DNA of 64,000 nt, taken from NCBI GenBank assembly GCA_043228905.1, contig JBHGNT010000008.1, positions 6,448,001 through 6,512,000 on the forward strand. The letters are read 5' to 3'. Under the pieces are notes generated by a model, which worked only from the letters and a program-made list of their open reading frames with translations, had not been told where the DNA came from and did not search any database. This document shows, piece by piece, positions 31,825 through 41,562 of the stretch (position 1 is the first letter of the stretch; each line of letters begins with the position of its first letter). The position numbers were made by a program, and so were the translations under genes. This DNA comes from Azolla caroliniana (Eukaryota > Polypodiophyta).

Positions 31825-32381
31825 TGTCGTGATGTGGCGTGTTTAATGCGAGAAAAAGTGAAAACTTGAGAATACATGCACATTACACAAATACTTCTAA
31901 AAATGAAAATAAATCAATAATAAATAATCCTAGGGCCTAATTGTATTGAGTGTGTATAAAGAGGTGCAAGTAAGATTTGAACCTTGCACCTCCAAGATAG
32001 GAGGCAATTAGCTTACCATTAAAGCTACTACACACAATTTTGTGCATGACATAAGCAAAACTATGGTTTTAGCCCATGGTTTTGTGCATGTCCCAAGCAT
32101 GGAGAGACCTATAAAAGCCTCTAGTTGAGCTTTTGTAAGGGGGGCTCAATAGTTGATAATCACCATCATCATCATCATCAATATAAAATTATTCTTATAA
32201 TTATACTTCTATTGTTCAGCTTCTTTCATCTTTGATACTTCTTATTGTACTTCTTATAATCATCAATCTTTTGATCTTGTCAAGGTTAACATTGTTTCTC
32301 AATAACTTGGAAAACATCCTCCCTGGTCAGAGACCCCGATGGTTCCATTTGAGCGACACACGCATGCGTATCTTCGTGACA
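31825..32381 (+). repeat. NA1 3' LTR
   Basis: 557 bases, pairing with 27788-28347. It ends TTCGTGACA, then gag codons of Gy3 resume. The tRNA-like module lies at 31961-32035. Confidence 0.92.
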
Positions 32382-33800
32382 ACGTATTTCGTGATAGAAG
32401 ATTTGTTGAGGATGACTCGACATGTCTTGATGAAGTGGATAGAGAAGAAGAATAAGAGGATGAGCGCTTCGAGGGTGTATGACGAGTTCGATCAAATGTT
32501 TCGTTATCTTCCCGCCACGGACCAAGTGCTGCTTGAGGAGGACAAGACTTTGTACTTCTTGAAAGCCATGGACATGAAGGATAGACGAGAATTGGAAACC
32601 CAAGCAAATGGGCTTGTGGCAGATTGGATTGCGGTGAAGCGAGCGTGCAATAGGCTCGATAAGCGTTGTCAATGGGTTGATGACACCAACTTGGCAGGAT
32701 CGAATGTGGAGAAAATGAGACAACCGAAAGTCATTGAACCAACCAAACAAAGCAACCCGGAAGAAAAGAATATTGATGATGACATCATCAAAGAACTGGC
32801 GAAGAAGTTCGAGACGGTCACACTAGCGAACATGAATCATCGGGGCCCGAAAGGAAAAGAACCTTTTAGATGTGTGTGGTGTGACAACTTGGACCACAGG
32901 AGAAGGGAGTCCGCGAGCCTTCGAGAGGCCATCTGAAAAAATATCGTATACATGGATGACAACATGATCTGCTCAAGTGAGACTAGAAGACCCGTACAGG
33001 TGAATTTCAGAAGAGGGGGAATGAAGAAAGCCATGGAAGATGTTGAGACGACTCATGTGGATGCAATGCACTATGCTGCATTGGTCGGAATAAGAGTCGG
33101 GAAAGACAAAAAAGAAGCTGCTAGAACTTGAACAAAGTTTTGGTCTTCTGTTCTCGAGTGTAAGAAGAAGGGCAAAGTTACTTCGGACGATGCAGAGCTT
33201 GTGGACCGAAGTATACAAAGTATCACCGGATGGTCGGATCCAGTAGATGACAACACCATACTCATTGATGTAATGTGTGATAACCATGAGGTGTTCGTGG
33301 ATGAAAAGAGAAAAAGAATGGAAGGGCAAGATAACCCATCAAAAAGACATGAAACAAGGAGTGCGAAAAAGGAAGAAGATGCAGAAACGAGTCGAGCTTT
33401 ACAAACAGAGGGAGACTCAAGATAGAAAGGGGAATCGAGCAAATGAGTCGAAGAAATGGTTTGACCCATGAAGGTTAGTGTCGAAGCCCCCGCTCGGAAG
33501 ACAAAAATTATGACTACCTATAAGCTAAGGTCGGCCATAGAGCAAACAACAGATCTGAAGAAGATTCTCGAGGAACGTGTTTTCGATAGACACGTGACCT
33601 TGTCCTTGAGGGAATTGCTCGGCATTACGAAAAAGGAGTTCCACGATACGATCATGGACCTTATGAAGAGAAAAAGGCAACAGTCGGACGAGGAAGAAGA
33701 GAAGCCACTAAAAGTAAAAGCGAATGCCATAATGATGGCAAGAGACGAAGTCGAGGAAGATATGGTGGATAACCACTATACTCAGCCTCATTGGGCATGA
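32382..33800 (+). pseudogene. Gy3 gag, second fragment, and gag-protease linker
   Basis: The reading resumes after NA1 with LLRMTRHVLMKWIEKKNKRMSASRVYDEFDQMFRYLPATDQVLLEEDKTLYFLKAM, then DWIAVKRACNRLDKR and a degraded knuckle CVWCDNLDHRRRES. After a stop come YMDDNMICSSETRRPVQVNFRRGG and VDAMHYAALVGIRVGKDKK. Frame 33201-33425 corresponds to the basic region of Gy4 (IDVMCDNHEVFVDEKRKRMEG). Frame 33468-33800 reads KKILEERVFDRHVTLSLRELLGITKKEFHDTIMDLMKRKRQ, the helical linker before the protease. The linker and gag order are the same as in Gy4. Confidence 0.82.
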
Positions 33801-33806
33801 GAAACA

Positions 33807-34367
33807 ATGGAGACGCCCATAAAGTTGGGGGAAAGAAAGGAGACAGTCGTAGCATTAATAGACCATGGGTCCGAAATCAACCTTATGTCGACTGAGGTCT
33901 ACAGGAAGGGAAGATGGCCCATAAATACGAATCATGGGTGGAAGATCCGTGCTGCTACAAAAGCTACCGAAGACTTGTATGGGGCATGTCCTAACGTCCC
34001 CATCACGATTGACAATGTCGAGATAGATCAACATTATTTTGTTCAAGACTTGGTGTCCCATCCCATCATTCTTGGACAACCATACATAACATCATCACGG
34101 ATGGAAACCAAAGTGTTCGACAATGGTGCGGCATTTGCTCGAGTAAGGAGTCTTGATGGGAAGAAGGTCGTACAATTCTTGACTGTACATGCCAACCATG
34201 AAAGGAATCGGGATTGTCTTGGAGAAGATGCTTCGGATTTTCAGAGTGGACTATTGAAGCATGGGGCACAAATAGTCCCAGCAATCACAAGTCCCCACAA
34301 GAAAGTAGAGCGTGTGGATTGCAAGGAGAAGCAACATGTGTCACACCTAGTGGCGCATGTAAACTAG
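33807..34367 (+). CDS. Gy3 protease domain
   Basis: An open 186-codon stretch reads TVVALIDHGSEINLMSTEVYRKGRWPINTNHGWKIRAATKATEDLYGACPNVPITIDNVEIDQHYFVQDLVSHPIILGQPYITSSRMETKVFDNGAAFARV. The fold order is that of a retropepsin: catalytic box, flap, then the hydrophobic I-L-G box (HPIILGQPYI). The catalytic triplet is D-H-G rather than D-S/T-G. It ends with KRVDCKEKQHVSHLVAHVN. It would cut the gag-pol polyprotein. Confidence 0.82.
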   Translation: METPIKLGERKETVVALIDHGSEINLMSTEVYRKGRWPINTNHGWKIRAATKATEDLYGACPNVPITIDNVEIDQHYFVQDLVSHPIILGQPYITSSRMETKVFDNGAAFARVRSLDGKKVVQFLTVHANHERNRDCLGEDASDFQSGLLKHGAQIVPAITSPHKKVERVDCKEKQHVSHLVAHVN

Positions 34368-34379
34368 TACTACCCAGCA

Positions 34380-35896
34380 AAAAGGATAAGTATCAGATAC
34401 AAGACTTCGAGAAGATGCTGAAAGAAGAAAACATAATAGAAGAAGAAGAATTCGTGACTCATATTATGGAAGAAGCCTCATTTAACGACACCATCGGCGA
34501 AATCGAGGAAGTCATGAACTTGAGCTATCTTCATGATCAACACGAGATTTTGGTTAACTCCGTCAACATGTACGCTATCATCGATGAATACCATCGACGC
34601 ATCTTGATGGAGGAAGTTGAAGTCAACACAAAATATAAAACGGTGGATAGGAAGATCAAGCTAGTTGCGGTTCTGCTACCGGAAGATAGCTGGCAAAAGA
34701 TGAAGGAAGTCACTAATGATCCAAGCTTAAGGGATCCGAAGGCAATAGGTCATGTCTTCACCGAAGAGACGAAAGGGAAGCTACGTGTTGGAAGGGAGGA
34801 TTTCCTCCTCCCTGAAGAGGAGCGAATGTGACGCGGAATGCTTGAAAAACATGGGAAGACTTTCGCATTTTTCCCTCAACAAATCAGATGTACTGACCCA
34901 AAGATTATAGAGCCGATGGTGATATTTACGGTGCCTCACGTATCTTGGAACCTCAAGCCAATACCGGTTCCGAGAGCACACCTACTGAAGTTGATCGAAC
35001 TCTTAAAGGAGAAGGTGAATATGGGGATTTTGGAATCGTCAAATGCTCCTTATTCTAATAGGTGCTTCACGGTGCCGGAGAAGAATTGATCATTGCGATT
35101 CATCCAAGATCTTCAACCCGTCAACAAGGTGACAATTCGGAATGCTAGAATTGGTCTAAGTGTGGAAGAATTTGCCGAAGTGTTTGCAGGCCGGTTCATC
35201 TACTCCATTGGCGATCTCTACTCTGGATACAACCAATTCCAGTTGACGATCGACAGTCGTGACATTACAACCATGAGGACTCCGATCGGGCTTGTGCGGA
35301 TGTGTACCTTACCGCAAGGTGCAACAAACTCTGTGGGTCATATGGTGAATGCCATGATCAAGGTTTTGAAGGATTGCATCCCGGACATCACGATGCCATT
35401 CTTGGATGATATTCCGATAAAAGGATGTTCTGATGAGGAGAAGGATGAATTGAAAAATAAGGAAGGGTGTAGAAAGTTTGTTGTAGATCATATGAAAGAT
35501 TGTGAGAAGGTGCTCCAAAGGCTCAAAGATGCGAAATTGACATTTTCAGGAGAAAATTCCGCATTCGGGCAACCAGAGATCTTGGTGGTAGGTCACTTAT
35601 GTGGAGCATACGGCCGGAAGCCTTCGCCATCCAAAGTGAATGCAATCCAGGACATGAAAGAAGAATGCGTAAACCAATCAAAGCTTTGAAGATTCCTTGG
35701 AGCATGCACGTTTTATCATATCTGGATTCCGCACTACGCTCATGTTGCCGAGACATTATATGGATTGCTAAAGAAAAGAATGAAGTTCAAATGGAGAGAC
35801 TAGCATACAAACGCAATACGAAGATTGAAGAAACTACTTCTTGAAGCTCCAACACTAAGGAAGGCCGACTATACCGAAGGAAAGCCAATTTATGTG
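34380..35896 (+). pseudogene. Gy3 reverse transcriptase
   Basis: 34214-34831 holds the N-terminal extension (EEEEFVTHIMEEASFNDTIGEIEEVMNLSY, VDRKIKLVAVLLPEDSWQKMKEV). 34838-35689 holds the palm: TVPHVSWNLKPIPVPRAHLLKLIELLKEKVNMGILESSNAPYSN, FIQDLQPVNKVTIRNARIGLSVEEFAEVFAGRFIYSIGDLYSGYNQFQL, TTMRTPIGLVRMCTLPQGATNSVGHMVNAM, and the box FLDDIPIKGCSDEEKDE. After a stop near 35689, thumb codons (FLGACTFYHIWIPHYAHVAETLYGLLKK) follow in pieces to the Chr1 insertion. Only two or three stops; comparatively well kept. Confidence 0.85.
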
Positions 35897-35901
35897 ACTG
35901 T

Positions 35902-36257
35902 TGTCATAACTAGACTCGAACCCATAACCTTTTGTTACACGGGTCGAGACTTTACCATTAGGTTATGAATTGTAATTTGAAGGATATTATTTTCATTTAG
36001 GTTTTATTGGGAAATTGATGTATATTCCAGATTTCTCTGGAACATTCTAGAAACTTCAGGAGTATTCCTGAAGACACTATAAAAGGAGGCGCAAGGCATT
36101 AGTTCGAACCAAATCGGTTCAAACTGTCAGGAACTCTATTAAGGCAGAGAAGGAATTAGTACTAAAAGAAGGATTAGTACTATTGTCGGGGAATAGTACT
36201 AAGACAGAGAAGGATTAGTACTATGAGAGGTGTCAAACTTTGAGAGAAGGAATGGGT

Positions 36258-36303
<46 letters not shown>

Positions 36304-36370
36304 TGATGCGAAAGGTATATGTATTATATGAAGGAAGATATACAACAGTAGTTAGAAGGCTTAAGACTGG
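35902..36370 (+). repeat. Chr1 5' LTR with inverted R-U5 segment
   Basis: 35902-36122 equals 40514-40734. 36125-36370 equals the reverse complement of 40737-40998 except for a shorter GA run (36262-36299, about 38 bases against 54). A TATA box (CACTATAAAAGG) is near 36077. A small hairpin (GAACC / GGTTC, 36105-36120) sits at the flip point. Confidence 0.92.
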
Positions 36371-36382
36371 GATGATCAAGCA

Positions 36383-36937
36383 TTGATGGAGCAGTTCCGC
36401 TATGGTCTACGCAACGATGTCAAGGATTTACTCTTGACTTTCCCTGAAGAGCCAAAATCATTAACAGAAGCAATCAGTCGAGCGGTCAGATGTGACAACC
36501 GCCTCTTCGAGCGACGTTCGGAACGACAATTTCAGATGCCGAGGGCAAGATCCGAGCCTACCTATGCCTCAGTGGTAGCAAAACCTTTTCAAAGGGAGTC
36601 ACATAATGCGCCTCCAGTAAGTACTCCAACTCCAATGGAAATTGACACTACACGTCGTCGTGGGCCGCTATCGGAGGAGGAAAAGCAACGACGCCGAACA
36701 AATCGATTATGCCTTTATTGCGGTGGACCAGGGCATATCGCGATAAACTGTCCCCATAGACCAAGAAGGCAGGTAAACCAAGTCGTTGTTAGTTCTGACT
36801 ATACTAAACCCGAGTCTATTTCAGTAGGAATCTCTGATAGTCCTCATAGTCATAATAGTCCTAATAGTACTAATAGTCCGAATCTCGCAAACAAATTTGA
36901 TGTCCTTAGCCAATTAGAAGAAGAGTTAAACGACTAA
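36383..36937 (+). CDS. Chr1 gag, C-terminal part
   Basis: 184 codons: MEQFRYGLRNDVKDLLLTF (end of the retrotransposon gag domain), LTEAISRAVRCDNRLFERR, a spacer, then the zinc knuckle CLYCGGPGHIAINC (C-x2-C-x4-H-x4-C) and a Ser/Asn-rich tail ending at a stop. About 200 residues usual before this part are absent because DNA between the flipped LTR and gag is deleted. The pol frame starts 27 bases after the stop in another phase. Confidence 0.9.
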   Translation: MMEQFRYGLRNDVKDLLLTFPEEPKSLTEAISRAVRCDNRLFERRSERQFQMPRARSEPTYASVVAKPFQRESHNAPPVSTPTPMEIDTTRRRGPLSEEEKQRRRTNRLCLYCGGPGHIAINCPHRPRRQVNQVVVSSDYTKPESISVGISDSPHSHNSPNSTNSPNLANKFDVLSQLEEELND

Positions 36938-36963
36938 GTCCAGCCAAAATAGGAGCCGTTTGG

Positions 36964-39900
36964 TTGGACAGCCCTAGATCTGTGCAGCCCATTAGTGGTT
37001 CCATTCCCTCTAAGCAAGTTAGTGATGTGTTCGTAGCCCAAGTAGCAGTTAGTACTAAAAGTACCCCTCCAGTACATACCTTAGCCCTTCTAGATTCCGG
37101 AGCTAATTCTTGCTTCATGGATAGGAATTTTGCCCGAGCTCATCAGATATCTCTCAGAAAGCTCCCATGTCCAGCCTCAGTAGTAGTCATTGATGGTCGT
37201 CCCATTGCTTCTGGTAATATCATAGAAGAGTCGGAACCCGTTAATATTGTCCTAGATAACTTAACATGTGTAGTATCATTTAATATTATTAGTATTCCAG
37301 AACATCCCATAGTTTTAGGATTACCATGGTTCGAGTTACATAACCCAGACATAGATTGGAGGACAAGGGAAATCCGGTTGCGACAAACCCAAGGATCTAC
37401 CCAGAAGGTTGCAACCATTTCGCTACGTCAGTTGCGTGAGGAAGGGCGCAAGGAGGAAATGTTTCTCTTCGCAATATCAGTACAACCCTCCAGTACCACC
37501 AAAGAGGAGTCCACCGTTCAACTTCCCGAGAAGTATCGTCAGTATGCTGATGTGTTCGATAAAGTACAAGCCAACACACTTCCTCATCATCGGCCGTACG
37601 ATTGCGCCATCGACTTACAACCGGGAAAAGAGCCGCCATGGGGGCCGATCTACAATTTGTCACCAACCGAGCTAGAAGTCCTTCGAGCCTATATAGAGGA
37701 GAATTTGGAGAACGGTTTCATTCGGCATTCGAAATCTCCAGCCGGCGCACCCATTTTCTTCGTCAAGAAAAAAGATGGCTCGCTTCGACTCGTTGTAGAT
37801 TACCGTGGCTTGAATAAGGTCACAGTAAGAAATAGGTATGCTCTTCCCCTTATCTCAAGTCTTTTAGAACGGATCAACGGTGCCAGGTTCTTCACGAAGA
37901 TCGACTTACGAGGAGCCTATAACCTCGTACGGATCCGACCAGGAGATGAATGGAAGACCGCGTTTCGCACCAGATATGGGCACTTCGAGTATACGGTCAT
38001 GCCGTTCGGACTCACTAATGCGCCGGCAGTCTTCCAGCACATGGCGAATGATATATTTCGAGATCTCTTGGATGATTTTTTGATCATCTATTTGGATGAT
38101 CTACTGGTTTATTCAAAGACCCAAGAAGAACATGATTCTCATGTACTATTAGTACTAAAACGACTTCGAGAACATGGTCTGTATGCAAAGTTAGAGAAAT
38201 GTAGTTTCGGGTGCAACCAAGTGGAGTTTCTCGGCTATGTCATCTCCTCAGAAGGCATATCTATGGACCCAGCCAAGGTCAAAACGGTGATAGAATGGCA
38301 CACTCCGCGTTCGGTGCGGGATGTGCAATGCTTCCTAGGCTTTGCAAATTTTTACCGGAAGTTCATACAAAATTACTCAAAAATTGTGCTGCCTCTCACA
38401 CAGCTCACCAGGAAGGGACAATCATTCATTTGGTCTAAAGAGACGGACATGGCTTTCGAGAGTCTTAAGAAGGCGTTTACATCAGCTCCAATTTTAGGTC
38501 ATGTGGATCCGGAAAAACCATTCATTATCGAAGCTGACGCATCGGATTTCGCATTGGGGAGCATTCTGTCACAACAGGGTAACGACGAGAAGCTACATCC
38601 TGTGGCTTTCCACTCCCGTAAGTTTGACGCCGCCGAAATCAACTACGAAATTCATGATAAAGAGCTATTAGCAATAGTTGATTCTTTTATGCAATGGAGG
38701 CATTTCCTGGAGGGATCTCCTCATCAGGTCACTGTATTCAGTGACCACAAGAACCTTGCCTACTTTCAAGATGCTCGTGTACTGAATCGACGTCAAGCTC
38801 GGTGGGCCCACTTCCTCACACGCTTCGACTTCAAAATTACATATCGTCCGGGGAAGCACCAAGGGAAGGCAGATGCATTATCACGGCGTTCGTATCTAAC
38901 ACCACGTCCCGGTGAGCCAGCTTTCGATAACCAGAAGCAAGTAATCTTGGGTCCAGCACGACTGCAAGCAGCACAGGTCTTTGACATGCCCGTGGATTCC
39001 GACATTACCAATACTATACGTGAGGACTTGAAGACTGACGCTTTCGCCCAAGCTATACTAGCACAAATTGACCCCTCTCGAGCGTCATGTTCACAATCAC
39101 AATCACCAGGTACGGATTATCGGCAATTCAAATACTGTGATGGATTACTCTTCTTTAAAGAACTTTTGTATGTTCCTAATGGTTCTTGCCGCCTTCGAGT
39201 AGTACAAAACTGCCATGACACATATACAGCAGGACATTTTGGTAGTACTAAAACATTAGATTTAGTACAACGATCATTCTGGTGGCCCCGTATGCGACAA
39301 TTTGTCGAAGATTTTGTTCGGACTTGCGATACATGCTGCAGAGCGAAAATGCCAAGACATCATCCATATGGTTTATTAGAACCATTACCAATTCCAAGCA
39401 AGCCATGGCAATCCATTGCTCTTGACTTCATTACAGATCTTCCAGTCTCTAAGGGATTCAGTGCGATTCTCACAGTGGTGGATCGATATACAAAGATGGC
39501 TCATTTCTTACCATGTACTAAAGAAATATCTAGTGAAGACACCGCCGAAATTGTCATGCGGGAAGTATGTCGGCATCATGGACTCCCTGATAATATCATC
39601 AGCGATCGTGGACCCCAGTTTGTGTCAAAATTCTGGAAGCACCTTTTTAAAATGCTGAAGGTCACTTGTCACCTCTCCTCCGGCTACCACCCACAAACCG
39701 ACGGTCAAGCTGAACGAACAAATCAAACACTGGAGCAGTATCTGCGGTGCTTTCTCAACTATCATCAGAATGACTGGGCAGATATTCTTCAGTTCGCCGA
39801 ATTTGCCTATAATAACGCTATCCACGCATCGACTAAAGTCACGCCATTCTACGCTTATACAGGATATCATCCCCGGTGGTGTGTCCTTGAAACCCCAGAA

Positions 39901-40521
39901 GTGTCCACAAATCCTTGCGCGGAGGATCGTTTGGAGCGGTTACGCAAGATACAAGCGGATTTATCTACTCAACTCCAGCAAGCTCAACAATCACACAAGG
40001 ACTACGCAGATCGTCATCGACTTCCATCCAGTTTTAACATTGGAGATCGGGTGTGGCTGCTACGACGACACATCAAGACTACTCGTCCATGTGAGAAGTT
40101 GGATTATCGGCGATTAGGTCCTTTCCGTATTATCGGGAAGATTAATGATGTCGCTTTTCGTCTCGAGCTACCTCCGCAACTTCGGATACATCCGGTGTTT
40201 CATAGTTCTCTCCTCGAACCCTATCACGAGAGCACTATCCCAGGACGTACTATACAACCACCACCTCCTATCGAGCTCGAAGATGGACCTGAGTATGAGG
40301 TCGCTGCCATCCTCGATTCCAAGATTGTTCGCAACAAGCTCTACTATCTAGTCGATTGGCTAGGATATAGTCCCAGCGAGCGTACTTGGGAACCGATCGA
40401 GAATGTGACCAATGCTCGTGCTCTTCTAGAAGACTTCCATCGACGATATCCCGAGAAACCGGGTCCTCAATCCAAAACGACTCGTGGAACTCGTCGTTTT
40501 AAAGGGGGGATAGTGTCATAA
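36964..40521 (+). CDS. Chr1 pol polyprotein (protease, RT, RNase H, integrase, chromodomain)
   Basis: An intact 1185-residue frame. The protease LALLDSGANSCFMD is at residues 40-53. The RT has LVVDYRGLNKVTVRNRYALP and the catalytic box YLDDLLVYS near residue 376. The RNase H has FIIEADASDFALGSIL near 520. The integrase zinc part is GHFGSTKTLDLVQRSFWWP with CDTCCRAK near 760-800. Its core Asp is in LDFITDLP (about 820), the second in SDRGPQF (about 880), and Glu in TDGQAERTNQTLEQY (about 915). A C-terminal chromodomain follows (YEVAAILDSKI, LVDWLGYSPSERTWEP; about 1110-1160). The chromodomain guides integration to marked chromatin. I chose the first Met; real expression probably needs a frameshift or readthrough from gag. 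The frame runs 8 bases into the 3' LTR. Confidence 0.95.
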   Translation: MDSPRSVQPISGSIPSKQVSDVFVAQVAVSTKSTPPVHTLALLDSGANSCFMDRNFARAHQISLRKLPCPASVVVIDGRPIASGNIIEESEPVNIVLDNLTCVVSFNIISIPEHPIVLGLPWFELHNPDIDWRTREIRLRQTQGSTQKVATISLRQLREEGRKEEMFLFAISVQPSSTTKEESTVQLPEKYRQYADVFDKVQANTLPHHRPYDCAIDLQPGKEPPWGPIYNLSPTELEVLRAYIEENLENGFIRHSKSPAGAPIFFVKKKDGSLRLVVDYRGLNKVTVRNRYALPLISSLLERINGARFFTKIDLRGAYNLVRIRPGDEWKTAFRTRYGHFEYTVMPFGLTNAPAVFQHMANDIFRDLLDDFLIIYLDDLLVYSKTQEEHDSHVLLVLKRLREHGLYAKLEKCSFGCNQVEFLGYVISSEGISMDPAKVKTVIEWHTPRSVRDVQCFLGFANFYRKFIQNYSKIVLPLTQLTRKGQSFIWSKETDMAFESLKKAFTSAPILGHVDPEKPFIIEADASDFALGSILSQQGNDEKLHPVAFHSRKFDAAEINYEIHDKELLAIVDSFMQWRHFLEGSPHQVTVFSDHKNLAYFQDARVLNRRQARWAHFLTRFDFKITYRPGKHQGKADALSRRSYLTPRPGEPAFDNQKQVILGPARLQAAQVFDMPVDSDITNTIREDLKTDAFAQAILAQIDPSRASCSQSQSPGTDYRQFKYCDGLLFFKELLYVPNGSCRLRVVQNCHDTYTAGHFGSTKTLDLVQRSFWWPRMRQFVEDFVRTCDTCCRAKMPRHHPYGLLEPLPIPSKPWQSIALDFITDLPVSKGFSAILTVVDRYTKMAHFLPCTKEISSEDTAEIVMREVCRHHGLPDNIISDRGPQFVSKFWKHLFKMLKVTCHLSSGYHPQTDGQAERTNQTLEQYLRCFLNYHQNDWADILQFAEFAYNNAIHASTKVTPFYAYTGYHPRWCVLETPEVSTNPCAEDRLERLRKIQADLSTQLQQAQQSHKDYADRHRLPSSFNIGDRVWLLRRHIKTTRPCEKLDYRRLGPFRIIGKINDVAFRLELPPQLRIHPVFHSSLLEPYHESTIPGRTIQPPPPIELEDGPEYEVAAILDSKIVRNKLYYLVDWLGYSPSERTWEPIENVTNARALLEDFHRRYPEKPGPQSKTTRGTRRFKGGIVS
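40501..40513 (+). promoter_or_regulatory. Chr1 polypurine tract
   Basis: AAAGGGGGGATAG lies directly before the 3' LTR start TGTCATAAC. Confidence 0.88.
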
Positions 40522-40803
40522 CTAGACTCGAACCCATAACCTTTTGTTACACGGGTCGAGACTTTACCATTAGGTTATGAATTGTAATTTGAAGGATATT
40601 ATTTTCATTTAGGTTTTATTGGGAAATTGATGTATATTCCAGATTTCTCTGGAACATTCTAGAAACTTCAGGAGTATTCCTGAAGACACTATAAAAGGAG
40701 GCGCAAGGCATTAGTTCGAACCAAATCGGTTCAACGCCAGTCTTAAGCCTTCTAACTACTGTTGTATATCTTCCTTCATATAATACATATACCTTTCGCA
40801 TCA

Positions 40804-40865
<62 letters not shown>

Positions 40866-40998
40866 ACCCATTCCTTCTCTCAAAGTTTGACACCTCTCAT
40901 AGTACTAATCCTTCTCTGTCTTAGTACTATTCCCCGACAATAGTACTAATCCTTCTTTTAGTACTAATTCCTTCTCTGCCTTAATAGAGTTCCTGACA
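40514..40998 (+). repeat. Chr1 3' LTR
   Basis: It starts TGTCATAAC and ends TTCCTGACA, followed by the duplication ACTGT. It contains a (CT)n run at 40808-40861 and four copies of the palindrome TAGTACTA. Its orientation is taken as the original one because both ends are proper LTR ends. Confidence 0.95.
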
Positions 40999-41003
40999 AC
41001 TGT

Positions 41004-41562
41004 AGATACGAGCCCAACCGGAATCGGGTGGGTCATCAACCAAGAAGGAGAAGATAATGCGCGGTATGCCATCCAGTTCGGAGCAAAGGTTCTTAGCAAA
41101 CGACAACAAAGATACGCCCAAGTCAACCGAGAACTTTAGGGTATTGTGTCTGTAGTGAAGATGGATAAAGACTACTTGATCAGGTCGGAAGTGATAATTG
41201 AGATAGATTGTCTCCTAATCCTCGGGATGATCTCAGGATGTGCGACACCAGATCTAGCTATGCTAAGGTGGATCACCTATTTCAAGTCTTTATACCCAGA
41301 GATCCGCCACATTGCAGGGAAGAAGAACGCCATGGCTGACATGTTGTCGAGGGCAAGATTTGAAAATGAAAGAGACATGGTTTCGGAAGACAAGGACATG
41401 CTAACCGTCCATGCCTTCAACAAGGAAGAGTATGAAGGAGAGTGGTTACTAATCGGCAGATTCTTAAAAATGATGACGAGGGATGCTTCGTTGATGAAAG
41501 AGGAGGCACTACGAATCTGGAAGAAAGCTTACCAATACTACCTGAAGGGAGGATTCCTCTAG
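41004..41562 (+). pseudogene. Gy3 RNase H
   Basis: The reading resumes after Chr1 at VDTSPTGIGWVINQEGEDNARYAIQFGAKVL, then a stop, and from 41146 SVVKMDKDYLIRSEVIIEIDCLLILGMISGCATPDLAMLRWITYFKSLYPEIRHIAGKKNAMADMLSRARF. The pattern is the RNase H found at this place in the lineage. The tail EEYEGEWLLIGRFLKMM leads into integrase. Confidence 0.85.

Larger units (their letters stand above)
27788..32381 (+). mobile_element. NA1: non-autonomous LTR element with gag and repeat protein, no pol
   Basis: LTRs 27788-28347 and 31825-32381 bracket about 3.5 kb. Inside are a primer site, a gag-like frame, an acidic repeat protein, a Trp-rich end, the conserved hairpin and a polypurine tract. No protease, RT or integrase is present. 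It contains two later insertions: a Chr2 solo LTR (29266-29720) and a MITE (30108-30941). Removing both restores one reading frame across the insertion sites. It resembles the class called TR-GAG elements. Confidence 0.85.
35897..41003 (+). mobile_element. Chr1: young chromovirus with a flipped 5' LTR half
   Basis: The element proper is 35902-40998, flanked by the perfect 5-base duplication ACTGT (35897-35901 and 40999-41003). LTR ends are TGTCA and TGACA. The 3' LTR is 485 bases. The 5' LTR has the same first 221 bases, then the rest in inverted orientation. The primer site and gag start are missing. Pol is one intact frame of 1185 codons. The LTR halves appear identical by eye except for the GA-run length, so insertion was recent. 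Confidence 0.92.

Noticed and set aside
27788-32386. Target duplication for NA1
   Set aside because: The flanks AGCAG and ACGTA do not match. Only the resumed gag reading supports insertion, so none is claimed.
36964-40521. Integrated pararetrovirus (caulimovirid) instead of gypsy
   Set aside because: LTRs, target duplication, integrase and chromodomain are present, with no movement or coat protein.
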